Assembly (NCBI GenBank): GCA_028289965.1
Contig: JAQGKS010000231.1
Coordinates: 1 to 53,665 of the forward strand
DNA: 53,665 bases
DNA from: Sphingomonas bacterium
GTDB taxonomy: Bacteria; Pseudomonadota; Alphaproteobacteria; Sphingomonadales; Sphingomonadaceae
Direction of reading: 5' to 3'
Shown here: positions 27,848 through 36,611 of the stretch, one piece after another
Layout of the letters: each line of letters begins with the position of its first letter
How positions within the stretch are numbered: position 1 is the stretch's first letter
The notes under the pieces: generated by a model
What the model was told of the DNA's origin: nothing
Database searches by the model: none
The model's input: only the letters and a program-made list of their open reading frames with translations
Translations under genes and position numbers: made by a program

Positions 27848-28168
27848 ATGAACATCCGTTGTCGGGCGGTCGCTATGGTCGCCCTTACAGTTGCATGCGC
27901 TCCGCTGGCGGCAAGGCCGGCCAGGCCGATCGGGATGAACCAAGCCCGCCAAGAGGCGCTGGCTCTCGTCCCTCAGGGCCACGTTGTCTCGGCCGAACTC
28001 GAGCGGGAGCACGGCAAACGCGTCTACAGCTTCGACATTCGCAGAGCCGGCAAGTCCGGTATCGAGGAAGTTCAGATCGACGCCTATTCGGGCAAGCTCG
28101 TGTCGCAAGTTCACGAAACCCCTGCCGAGGAGCGCAGGGAGAAGCGGGCCGACGCGAAGCGGCGTTGA
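27848..28168 (+). CDS. Periplasmic PepSY-domain protein
   Basis: 106 residues: signal peptide (MVALTVACAPLAARP), then one PepSY domain about 30-88, with MNQARQEALALVPQG, RVYSFDIRR and VQIDAYSGKLV matching the family pattern (helix, then EV-x-ID-xx-G). The tail is charged (EERREKRADAKRR). PepSY domains occur as inhibitors or sensors in envelopes and near pumps and two-component systems. AAGGGA precedes the ATG. It lies 93 bases before the outer-membrane efflux gene and may belong to the same transcript. Confidence 0.85.
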   Translation: MNIRCRAVAMVALTVACAPLAARPARPIGMNQARQEALALVPQGHVVSAELEREHGKRVYSFDIRRAGKSGIEEVQIDAYSGKLVSQVHETPAEERREKRADAKRR

Positions 28169-28261
28169 GATGCAGCGTTCGAAGGCACGTGCCCGTTCGA
28201 CAGGTCCGACATCGGCATATGATCAACAATCGGTCCGAAGCGTGAAAAGCACTTGGACCGG

Positions 28262-29620
28262 ATGAGGCGGAAATCGAAAAGAACGGCGCACGCGATACTG
28301 CTCGGCTGCCTGCTCGTCGCGGGATGCGCATCTTACCGGCCAGCGCCGCTCGGCCTCGCGCCCGCCTCGCTCGATGCTCCGCCGGCGTCCGTCTTGTCGG
28401 CCGATGCCTCAGCGAGCCGGCGACCGTTCCTCGCTGGCACGACGATCGACCTGTCGCGGCCGCTGGACCTCAATGCCGTCGCCACCATCGCGGTGCTCGC
28501 CAATCCCGATCTCAAGGCGCTTCGGTTGCGGGCGGGCGTCGCCGATGCGCAGGCGTTCTCCGCCCGACTTCTCCCCGATCCGACCTTCAGCGTCACCGCG
28601 GAGCCGCTACTCTCGGGCACCGACCCGGTCGCGAACCTGGCGGCGGGGTTGGGGGTCAGCCTCAATGCGCTTCGCACCCGGGGCGTTGCTCGCCGCCAGG
28701 CCGCGGCCCAGGCGCGGCAGGTGCGGCTCGATCTCGCTTGGTCCGAATGGCAGACCGCTGGGCAGGCCCGGATCCAGGCGGTGCGCGTGGTCCGGCTGGA
28801 ACACTATGCCGCGCTTGCCGAAGCGAGCAGCCGCGTCGCGAGCACGATGCTCGCTCGCGTGCTTCGCGCGATCGGGCGCGGCGACCTGCTCCCGACCGAG
28901 GCGCAGGCGCCGCGCACCGCCGCGTTCGACGCCGCAGCCCGGCTGCGGCTTGCGACGCGCGATCTCGCGGCGGCGCGGCTCGAATTGAGGCGCCTGATGG
29001 GGCTGCCTCCCGATTACGCCTTTAGCCTCGCCGCGCTCCCCGTTCCCACTGTGCCGCCAAGTGCAGAGCGCCTGTTCGCGATCGCATCGACCGGGCGCAC
29101 CGATCTCGAAGCGCTGCGCGCGGGCTACGCGGCGCAGGAGGCGGGGGTGCGACGCGCCGTCCTGGAACAGTTTCCGAGCCTCGACCTGTCGATCGCCGGC
29201 ACGCGCGACACGGGCCGCAACGTGACGCTCGGGCCCACCGTCGGACTGACGCTGCCGCTGTGGAACCGCAACCGCGGCGCGATCGCGGTGGAGAGCGCGA
29301 CCCGGGCGGCGCTCCGCTCCGAATATGACGCGCGGCTGTTCGCGACGCGCGCTGGCATCGCCGCCGCGGCCAGCGGGTTGGAGGTCGCCCGTGGGCAACG
29401 CGCGTCGATGCTCGCCGGGCTCCCAGCGGCGCGGCGGTTCGCGGAAGCCACGCGCCGGGCGGCGGCGCGCGGCGACCTGCCCCTGGCGAGCGCGGAAACC
29501 GTCGAGCAGGCGGTCAGGGACCAACAGTTGCTCGTCGCGCAGAACGACCAGGACATCGCCGAACAGACGATCGCGCTGGAACTGCTGACCGGCGCGCCGC
29601 AGGAAAGCTGGACGCGATGA
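28262..29620 (+). CDS. TolC-family outer-membrane efflux lipoprotein
   Basis: 452 residues from the ATG at 28262; a TTG at 28253 is also open. The signal peptide ends in a lipobox (GCLLVAGC), so it is a lipidated NodT-type factor. Two OEP repeats are seen by their Ala/Arg-rich coiled-coil helices (LRAGVADAQAFSARLLPDPTF and later LRAGYAAQEAGVRR), with GPTVGLTLPLWNRN at the second strand. It forms the outer channel of the pump whose fusion protein follows with a four-base overlap. No strong ribosome-binding site was seen. Confidence 0.9.
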   Translation: MRRKSKRTAHAILLGCLLVAGCASYRPAPLGLAPASLDAPPASVLSADASASRRPFLAGTTIDLSRPLDLNAVATIAVLANPDLKALRLRAGVADAQAFSARLLPDPTFSVTAEPLLSGTDPVANLAAGLGVSLNALRTRGVARRQAAAQARQVRLDLAWSEWQTAGQARIQAVRVVRLEHYAALAEASSRVASTMLARVLRAIGRGDLLPTEAQAPRTAAFDAAARLRLATRDLAAARLELRRLMGLPPDYAFSLAALPVPTVPPSAERLFAIASTGRTDLEALRAGYAAQEAGVRRAVLEQFPSLDLSIAGTRDTGRNVTLGPTVGLTLPLWNRNRGAIAVESATRAALRSEYDARLFATRAGIAAAASGLEVARGQRASMLAGLPAARRFAEATRRAAARGDLPLASAETVEQAVRDQQLLVAQNDQDIAEQTIALELLTGAPQESWTR

Positions 29621-30636
29621 GCGTGCGCTGGATCATGGTGGCGCTCGCGCTGGGCGGCTGCGCGAAGCCGGCGGCGGAGGAAGAAACCGCTCCGACGCCG
29701 GTCGCGCTGGTCGGCGTCGCGCCCGTCGAGCAGGGCGCGGTGCGCGAGACGGTCACGTTGTACGGAACCGCCGAGAACGGCGCGGGCGCGAACGCGGTGC
29801 TGGCGGCGCCCGCCGAAGCGATCGTCGCCACGGTCGATGCGCCGGTCGGAACCGCGGTTCGCGCCGGGCAGGTGGTGGTGCGACTGCGCCCGAGCGCCAC
29901 TGTCCAGCTCGACATCGCCAAGGTCTCGTCGGACGCGACGGCAGCGCGGCTCGCGCTCGCCCGGGCGCAGCGGCTTCGCGCGGACGGGCTCGTCGGCGAT
30001 GCTGAGGTCGAAGCGGCGCGCGCCGCGGCGGCAACGGCCACTGCCACGCTGACCAGCCTCACGACGCGGAGCGGGTCGCTGAACCTCAGAGCACCGGCGG
30101 CCGGCTATGTTCAAACGATCGCCAACAGCCCCGGAGACCTCGTGGCGGCCGGCGCGGCGGTCGCGACGATCGCCAAGGCGGGCGACCTGCGCGGGCGGTT
30201 CGGGGTCGATCCGGCGCTCGCCCGGCGCTTGCCCGTCGGCGCCAGCGTCCGCATCGCGCCGGCGGCCGGCGGGGCGTCGTTCGGCGCTCCAGTGCTGTCG
30301 GTCGATCCGGTGGTCGATCCGCAGACACGGCTCGCTTCTGTGTTCGTCCGCATCCCCGCCGCGTCGGGTATAGGCGCGGGCGAGCCGTTGAGCGGAGAGG
30401 TGCTGATCGGCGCCTCGGGCAACGCGCTGACCATTCCCTACGCCGCGCTTCTCGACGAAGGTGGGCAGCCTTTCGTCTACGTCGTGACGCGAGGCGTCGC
30501 TCGCCGGCGCGACATCGTCACCGCGCCGGGAAGCGGCGACCGGGTGCCGGTGACGAGCGGGCTCACGCCCGGTGAGATCGTCGTTACACAAGGCGCGACA
30601 GGCCTCGAAGACGGGATGAAGGTCCGCACCCGGTGA
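29617..30636 (+). CDS. RND membrane-fusion (periplasmic adaptor) lipoprotein
   Basis: 339 residues. Short lipoprotein signal with lipobox LALGGC (cysteine about residue 15). Then the lipoyl half LAAPAEAIVATVDAPVGTAV, a short Ala/Arg helical hairpin (about 100-145), the second lipoyl half LRAPAAGYVQTI, and beta-barrel and proximal domains ending in VTQGATGLEDGMKV. The hairpin is shorter than in AcrA-like adaptors. It overlaps the outer-membrane factor (ATGA) and the permease (GTGA). No metal-binding His/Met cluster was noticed. Confidence 0.9.
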   Translation: MSVRWIMVALALGGCAKPAAEEETAPTPVALVGVAPVEQGAVRETVTLYGTAENGAGANAVLAAPAEAIVATVDAPVGTAVRAGQVVVRLRPSATVQLDIAKVSSDATAARLALARAQRLRADGLVGDAEVEAARAAAATATATLTSLTTRSGSLNLRAPAAGYVQTIANSPGDLVAAGAAVATIAKAGDLRGRFGVDPALARRLPVGASVRIAPAAGGASFGAPVLSVDPVVDPQTRLASVFVRIPAASGIGAGEPLSGEVLIGASGNALTIPYAALLDEGGQPFVYVVTRGVARRRDIVTAPGSGDRVPVTSGLTPGEIVVTQGATGLEDGMKVRTR

Positions 30637-33600
30637 GGGCCGCGCTTGCCGCGCATGCGCGCTCGATCTGGCTGGCGGTGATCCTGCTGACGCTCGCCGG
30701 AATCGTCGCGGCGACGCGCCTGCCGGTGACGCTGTTTCCGCGGATCGACTATCCCCGGGTCGCGGTGTCGATCACGGCGGGCGACCGCGACGCTGCGCAG
30801 ATGGCGGCGGAAATCACGCGGCCGATCGAGATCGCGTTGCGCGGCGTCCCCGGCGTGACGCAGATCCGATCGACCACTAGCCGCGGCTCGGCGGAGGTCG
30901 CGCTGAACTTCGCCTGGGGGGACGACATCGCCGCCGCGACGCAAGCGACGCAGGGTGCGCTTGCCGCGCTGCTGCCCGACCTGCCGGCCGGGGTCCGCTT
31001 CGAGGTCAGGCGGTCCGATCCCAGCCTGTTTCCCGTCGTCGGCGTAGCGCTCACGTCGACCAGCCTCGACACGGGCGCGCTGAAACAGCTCGCCGACCTC
31101 AAGATCCGCCCCGCTCTGATCGCGGTTCCCGGCGTCGCGGGGGTTGACGTGCTCGGAGGCAACCCGCGCGAGTTCGCGGTCGACGTCGATCCGGGGAGGC
31201 TCCAGGCGCTCGGCCTCTCCCTCACCGACATCGCCGCGGCGATCGGCAAGTCGAACACGGTGCGCGGGGTCGGCAGGCTGGAGGACCGCCACCGCCTCTA
31301 CCTCGTGCTTGTCGAGAACAGGGCCGCGTCGCTCGCCGACATCGCGCGCATTCCGGTCAAGTCGGGCGGGAGCAGCGCGGCCGTCGTCACCCTGGGTCAG
31401 ATCGCCACGCTGCGGCCCGCCGTGGGGCCGAGCTTCACGCGCGTCACGTCGGACGGCCGGGACGCGGTGCTGATCAACATCCGCCAGTCGCTGAATGGCA
31501 ACTCGGTTGCGATCGTGAAAGCCATCGATTCCCGCCTCAAGCAGATCGGCGTGCCGCCGAGCGTCAAGGCCACCACCTATTACGACCAGTCGGAACTTGT
31601 GATCGGCGCCGCCAATGCGGTGCGCGATGCCATCCTGCTGGGCGCGGTGCTGGCGGGCGCGGTGCTGTTCCTGTTCCTGCGCTCGGCCCGGCTGATGGTG
31701 ATCACGGGGCTGATGCTCCCCGCCGTCCTCGCCGCGGCCTGCCTCATCCTTTTCGCGCTCGGCCTCACCTTCAACATGATGACGCTGGGCGGCATGGCGG
31801 CGGCGGTGGGCCTCGTCATCGACGACGCGGTGGTGATGCTCGAACACATGATGCGTCGGATGCAGGAAGGCGCGGCGCGCGAGCCGCCGAGCCTGCTCGC
31901 GGCCGCAGCGGAAATGGGACGGCCGCTGTTCGGATCGACCGCCGCGACGATCGTCGTCTTCCTGCCGCTCGCCTTCATCAGCGGGGTCACAGGCGGCTTC
32001 TTCAAGGCGCTGGCGATCACCATGGTCGCTGCGCTCGGCGTGTCGCTCCTCTACGCGCGCTTCGCCATCCCGCTCATCGCGGCCTACTGGCTGCGGCCGA
32101 AGGACGCCGAGTCGGCCGAACGCGCGGCGCGTTCGCTGGCGCGGCTCGATCGCGGCTACGTCCGCGCCGCCGACCGGATGTGGCGAAATCCCAGGCTGTT
32201 CGCGGGGATAATTGCGGGAGCCTTGGCCGTCGCGGGCTATCTGGCCTGGTCCAACCTACCCTCGGGCTTCATGCCGCAGATGGACGAAGGCGGCTTCGTC
32301 CTCGACTACAAAGCGCAGTCGGGCGCGGCGCTGACCGACACCGACGCGCTGCTGCGCCGCGTCGAACGCATCGTCACCGCGACGCCGGAGGTCGCGAGCT
32401 ATTCCCGTCGCACCGGCATCCAGCTCGGCGGCGGGCTCACGGAAGCCGACGAAGGCGACTATTTTATCCGCCTCAAGAGCGGGTCGCGCCGGCCGATCGA
32501 GGCGGTGATGACCGACATACGCCTGAAGATCGCCGCGCAGGTTCCCGGGCTGGAGGTCGAGCTGATCCAGCTGATGGGCGACCTCATCGGCGACCTGACC
32601 GCCGTGCCCCAGCCGATCGAGGTGAAGCTGTTCGCCGACGATCCCGCGGCGCTGGAGAAAGCCGCGAAGGGGGTCGCGGCGCGGCTGGAGAAAATCCCGG
32701 GCGTGGTCGAGATCGTGGGCGGCCTGCGCGTCGCAGGAGATGCGGTGAGCATCGCGGTGGTGCCCGGTGCCGCCGCGCAGCAGGGGCTCGACCCGGACGC
32801 CGTCGCCGCGCAACTCGAAGCGCTGATCGGCGGCGATGCAGCGAACCAAGTGCGGATCGGCGACCAGCTCGTCGCCGTTCGCGTCCGCGCGCCGGCCGAG
32901 CTTCGCACCCGCGTCGCCGAGATCGTGAACCTGCCGCTGACCGCGCCCGACGGCCACGCTGTGCGCCTGGGCCAGATCGCGCGGGTGTCGATCCTCGCGG
33001 GGCAGAAGCAGGTCACGCGCGAAGACCTGGCGCCGTTCGTGGCGGTCACCGCCAGGCTCGAAGGCCGCGACCTGGGCTCGGCGATGACCGACGTGCGCGC
33101 CGCGGTGGCCGCGCTCGGGCTCCCCGCATCGGTCCGCGTCGATTATGGCGGGCTCTATGCGCAGCAGACCAAAAGCTTCGCCGACCTGTCGCTGGTGTTC
33201 GCTGCCGCGCTCCTCCTGACCGCGCTGCTGCTAACCTTCCTGTTCGAACGCGCGCTGTGGACGCTCGCCGCGATCGCCACCGTCCTGCTTTCCGCCGCCG
33301 CCGTGCTGATCGGGCTTTGGCTGACGGGCATCGAGCTCAACATTTCGGCGCTGATGGGCCTCACAATGGTGCTGGGCATGGTGACCGAGCTGGTGATCTT
33401 CTACCTCGCCGAAATCGACCCGACCGGTCCGATCGATCTGGCGGCGTTGCGGGAAGCGGGTGCCAAACGCCTCCGCCCGATCGTCATGTCCGCGCTGATC
33501 GCGATCCTGACGCTCGCGCCGCTGGCGCTCGGCCTCAGCCGCGGCGCGGGGCTGCAGCAGCCGCTCGCCACCGCGATCATCTTCGGCCTCACCGCCGCCG

Positions 33601-33707
33601 TTCCGCTGGTGCTGCTGTTCCTTCCCGCCGCGATGCTCGCGTTGTCGCAGACGCGCGCCTATGATCGCCGCGACGCGCGTTCGAGTGGCCCGTACCCGGA
33701 GGAGTGA
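30633..33707 (+). CDS. RND efflux permease
   Basis: 1024 residues, standard for RND inner-membrane pumps, with 12 expected membrane segments and two large periplasmic loops. The TM4 proton-relay pair is present in GLVIDDAVVMLEH, the form typical of the hydrophobe/amphiphile (HAE) branch rather than metal (HME) pumps. Loop features such as MPQMDEGGF and TPEVASYSRRTG recall CusA/CzcA relatives, so the substrate class is uncertain. GTG start at 30633 overlaps the adaptor stop. With the two preceding genes it makes a complete tripartite system. Confidence 0.93.
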   Translation: MRAALAAHARSIWLAVILLTLAGIVAATRLPVTLFPRIDYPRVAVSITAGDRDAAQMAAEITRPIEIALRGVPGVTQIRSTTSRGSAEVALNFAWGDDIAAATQATQGALAALLPDLPAGVRFEVRRSDPSLFPVVGVALTSTSLDTGALKQLADLKIRPALIAVPGVAGVDVLGGNPREFAVDVDPGRLQALGLSLTDIAAAIGKSNTVRGVGRLEDRHRLYLVLVENRAASLADIARIPVKSGGSSAAVVTLGQIATLRPAVGPSFTRVTSDGRDAVLINIRQSLNGNSVAIVKAIDSRLKQIGVPPSVKATTYYDQSELVIGAANAVRDAILLGAVLAGAVLFLFLRSARLMVITGLMLPAVLAAACLILFALGLTFNMMTLGGMAAAVGLVIDDAVVMLEHMMRRMQEGAAREPPSLLAAAAEMGRPLFGSTAATIVVFLPLAFISGVTGGFFKALAITMVAALGVSLLYARFAIPLIAAYWLRPKDAESAERAARSLARLDRGYVRAADRMWRNPRLFAGIIAGALAVAGYLAWSNLPSGFMPQMDEGGFVLDYKAQSGAALTDTDALLRRVERIVTATPEVASYSRRTGIQLGGGLTEADEGDYFIRLKSGSRRPIEAVMTDIRLKIAAQVPGLEVELIQLMGDLIGDLTAVPQPIEVKLFADDPAALEKAAKGVAARLEKIPGVVEIVGGLRVAGDAVSIAVVPGAAAQQGLDPDAVAAQLEALIGGDAANQVRIGDQLVAVRVRAPAELRTRVAEIVNLPLTAPDGHAVRLGQIARVSILAGQKQVTREDLAPFVAVTARLEGRDLGSAMTDVRAAVAALGLPASVRVDYGGLYAQQTKSFADLSLVFAAALLLTALLLTFLFERALWTLAAIATVLLSAAAVLIGLWLTGIELNISALMGLTMVLGMVTELVIFYLAEIDPTGPIDLAALREAGAKRLRPIVMSALIAILTLAPLALGLSRGAGLQQPLATAIIFGLTAAVPLVLLFLPAAMLALSQTRAYDRRDARSSGPYPEE

Positions 33708-33790
33708 TGTCGATGCGCAACGGGCGTCCGGCGACTCGCGCCGGCAGCTTCGCCGTGCTCGTCGTCGCGCCCGTGGGTAGCGGGCGGTAG
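33707..33790 (+). CDS. Possible 27-codon coupled small ORF
   Basis: ATG at 33707 overlaps the permease stop as TGATG and has GGAGGAG only two bases before it. The peptide MSMRNGRPATRAGSFAVLVV is followed by a few residues and a TAG. No relatives are known to me. It may be a real small protein or the relic of a gene cut at this boundary; the following gene is convergent. Confidence 0.3.
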   Translation: MSMRNGRPATRAGSFAVLVVAPVGSGR

Positions 33791-33833
33791 CGCGGCGCTA
33801 TCGGACCGATCAGCGGCAACCCGGCTTCGGCTC

Positions 33834-35078
33834 TTAGCCTGCGTGACCCGCGTAGCGGCGCTGCGGAACGGGGGCGCCGACGTGCGTCTGCCGAGGCACC
33901 GACGTCGCAACTTCCCCCGAGGCGAGTCCCGCCACCTCGGCCACAGCGCGCGCCGCGCGCTGGCTCGATGGTTCGGCCGTGAGGTCGAAGCTGTAGCGGA
34001 AGAGCCGCTCCTGTTCGGGTCCGTACACATCCTCCTGCCGCGCCCGAGCATCGATCAGCGCGGGGCCGAGATCGGCGACATCGCCGATGACCGGACCGGC
34101 GCGCCACTGGGCGAAATTGGCGTCCCCCCTCCAATCGACGCGGTGCGCGTCGAGGAAGACACAGGGGCGCGGACGGGCGATGAACTCGTACAACTGGCTG
34201 CTGACGTCGCCGAGATAGATGTCGGCTTGGCTTGTGTAGGTCATGTCCGTGGAAGCGCTGCTGCCGAGATCGACGTGGATATTGGGAGCAAGCCTGTATC
34301 TATCGGCGAGCCTGCCAGGCCTGTCGATGCGCAGCTTGTCGATCGTCAGCACGAACTGCCTCTCGAACAGCATGACGTGCGGCGCGAAGATGAGCTGATA
34401 CTCGCCGTGCTGGACAAACCAGTCGAGCACCTGTCGTCCCATCGCGTACCAGGACGACAAATGCGGCGAGACGTGAGGATTGTAGAGCACGATCGGGCGA
34501 CCGTCGCGGGGCAGCGGACTGCTTGTCCCCTCCCGCACCGCGACCTCGAACTTGGGATAGCCGACAACGGAGATGGAGGCGGGATCGACCCCGGCTTCGG
34601 CGACGAGGCGGTCGCGTATCTTTGCGCCGGAGACCAGCACATGGTCGAAGCGGGCGCTGGCGGCGTTGAAGCCGATCGCCCGGTCTCCCGCGCCGTGACG
34701 GGTGTGGACAATCTTGAGGCCGTCGAGCCCGTAGCGGGTCTTCAGGATCAAAGAGGTCTTCTCGGCGACGACGAGCACGTCCAGCGCGCGAAAGAAGTCG
34801 AGATTGTCGCCATAAACGAGGAGCTTGGCCGCGGGCAGCAGCGCGCCCAGCGATCGCGCGAGCATCCGGCTGCGCGCGGTGGTGAGGCCAAGTTCGACGA
34901 GCCTGATCCGCCCGATGGCATCTCCGCACATGCGGACGACCTCGGCGGTCAGCCGGGCGTTGGTGGTCGCGACGACGATCTCCGCGCCGCTGTTCCCGTT
35001 CGCGAGCGCCAGGGCGATGGGAAGGCTGTGCGCGACCTGATGGATTTGGTCGTGGTTGAACAGGAAGCCGATCCGCAT
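33834..35078 (-). CDS. TagF/TagB-like (CDP-glycerol-type) glycan transferase
   Basis: 414 residues, GT-B-like cytoplasmic protein. Motifs like those of CDP-glycerol glycerophosphotransferases: RHGAGD at 127-132, YNPHVSP at 199-205, FAPHVML near 231, and GDVSSQLYEFI at 290-300 (matching the family D-x-SS element). In Gram-negatives such proteins link polyol-phosphates or phosphosugars into capsules or other surface glycans. The C-terminal about 35 residues look disordered. It lies 39 bases after the flippase gene in the same direction, which supports a glycan role. The exact donor is unknown. Confidence 0.72.
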   Translation of the reverse strand: MRIGFLFNHDQIHQVAHSLPIALALANGNSGAEIVVATTNARLTAEVVRMCGDAIGRIRLVELGLTTARSRMLARSLGALLPAAKLLVYGDNLDFFRALDVLVVAEKTSLILKTRYGLDGLKIVHTRHGAGDRAIGFNAASARFDHVLVSGAKIRDRLVAEAGVDPASISVVGYPKFEVAVREGTSSPLPRDGRPIVLYNPHVSPHLSSWYAMGRQVLDWFVQHGEYQLIFAPHVMLFERQFVLTIDKLRIDRPGRLADRYRLAPNIHVDLGSSASTDMTYTSQADIYLGDVSSQLYEFIARPRPCVFLDAHRVDWRGDANFAQWRAGPVIGDVADLGPALIDARARQEDVYGPEQERLFRYSFDLTAEPSSQRAARAVAEVAGLASGEVATSVPRQTHVGAPVPQRRYAGHAG

Positions 35079-35117
35079 ACCCCCCTGACGTCGCGGGCGC
35101 GCGAACCCGCACCCGGG

Positions 35118-36452
35118 TCACCGCGCGCGGGCGTTTCCGGCGCGGTCTAGCTCGGAGCTCCGGCGCCACACGAACCAGGCGAGCACCGCTGATGCGGCCG
35201 CCGCCTGCAGCACCGCGTGGACGCCCGCGCCGCGAAGACCGAGGGCACTCATCAGCGGGGGAAGCAGCGGTAGCAGGCCCAGCGAACAGAGGAGGTTGGC
35301 CGCGACGGACAGGCCCGGCCTTCCCAACGCCGCCAGCGCCGCGGTCGCGGGCGGGCCGATGAGCAGGATCGCGCGAGCGGCGGCGAGCCACAGCATCACC
35401 CCGCCCGCGGCGCGAAACGCCGGGCCGCCGATCAGCACCGCAAGCCAATCGGCAAAAATCGCTATTACCAGCAGCGCCGGAACGGCCATAGCTGCGGCAA
35501 TGCCGATCATGCGGAGGAGCGCCGAGCGAATTTCCGCGCCGCTGCCCCCGCCAGCGACAAGGCGCGCGAGTTCGGCATAGGCGGCTTGCCCGAGCAGCTG
35601 CACCGGGTGCGAGATGACGACGGTGGCGCGCTGCGCGACCGAGTAGAGGCCTGCCGCCACCGGGCCCATGACCCATCCGACCGCGAGCGGCGCCAGCCGC
35701 GGGGCGAGATCGCCGAAGGTCAGGTCGGCGTTAGCCGCGAGCATGAACCGCCTGATCCCGGCGTTCTCGCGAACCGCGCCGCGCGCCGATCCGATCAGCC
35801 TCGCGTCCGGGCGGGTGCGGCGCAGCGCCCACAGGCCCAAGCCCCACATCGACACCCATTCGGCAAGCGCTGCGGCGAGCCAGACGACCAGAAACGCGTG
35901 CAGCCCCCCGCCGAACGCTGCGATCATCGCCGCCCCCGCCAACCGCACCAGCGGCGATACGAGGTTGTGGAGCCCAAGCAGGTCGAACCGGCCGACGAGC
36001 TGGAGATAGCCGGCGGGCGTCGCGCGGATCGTGGCGAGCACCGCGAGGCTGTACGGGAGCGCGAAGTCCAGCGCCGTTTGGGACCAGCCGAGCCGCGGCC
36101 CAATCACCGGCGCGAGCAACGCCGCCGCAAGGACCGAACAGACCCCGCCTGCCGCCTCGACCAGCCCGGCGAAGCGCAGCAGGCGCAGCAGGCGTCCCTC
36201 GTCGCCCGCCTCCGCCGCCTGCGCGCCGTAGCGCACCACCGCGTGCCAGCCGGGGAACTCGACGATCGTGCCGACGGTCACCGCGAAGGTGTGGACGAGG
36301 ATCAGCACGCCATAGTCGCGGGGACCCAGCACGCGCACCGCGATGATCATGTAGAGCACGCTGAGGATGGCGGCGCCCGCCTTGCCGCCGATCAGCTTGC
36401 CGAGATTGCCGTAGATGCGGCGGACGGTCGACGCCGGGCCGGCGCTAGCCAT
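35118..36452 (-). CDS. Wzx/MATE-like polysaccharide flippase
   Basis: 444 residues with about 12-14 hydrophobic segments and few charged loops. The N-terminus GGKAGAAILSVLYMIIAVRVLGPRDYG-like stretch (residues about 22-48) is typical of the polysaccharide_synt/O-antigen flippase families (RxLGPxxYG). It should move a lipid-linked glycan to the periplasmic face. It diverges from asnB with 159 bases between, where TAGTAT near 36575 might be a -10 element. No O-antigen polymerase (Wzy) or initiating transferase was found nearby. Confidence 0.88.
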   Translation of the reverse strand: MASAGPASTVRRIYGNLGKLIGGKAGAAILSVLYMIIAVRVLGPRDYGVLILVHTFAVTVGTIVEFPGWHAVVRYGAQAAEAGDEGRLLRLLRFAGLVEAAGGVCSVLAAALLAPVIGPRLGWSQTALDFALPYSLAVLATIRATPAGYLQLVGRFDLLGLHNLVSPLVRLAGAAMIAAFGGGLHAFLVVWLAAALAEWVSMWGLGLWALRRTRPDARLIGSARGAVRENAGIRRFMLAANADLTFGDLAPRLAPLAVGWVMGPVAAGLYSVAQRATVVISHPVQLLGQAAYAELARLVAGGGSGAEIRSALLRMIGIAAAMAVPALLVIAIFADWLAVLIGGPAFRAAGGVMLWLAAARAILLIGPPATAALAALGRPGLSVAANLLCSLGLLPLLPPLMSALGLRGAGVHAVLQAAAASAVLAWFVWRRSSELDRAGNARAR

Positions 36453-36611
36453 AGTTGGTCATGCTCTGCGGTGTCGGGAACGCATGCGTCATCGGCGTTC
36501 GCATATCATGGAAGGGCGATCTAACAAGGCAGCAACGCGCCGGTGCGGGTTCCGCCGAGCGCGGCGTCTGACTAGTATAGGCAACGCCTTGCGACGGAGA
36601 CTGATTAGCCG

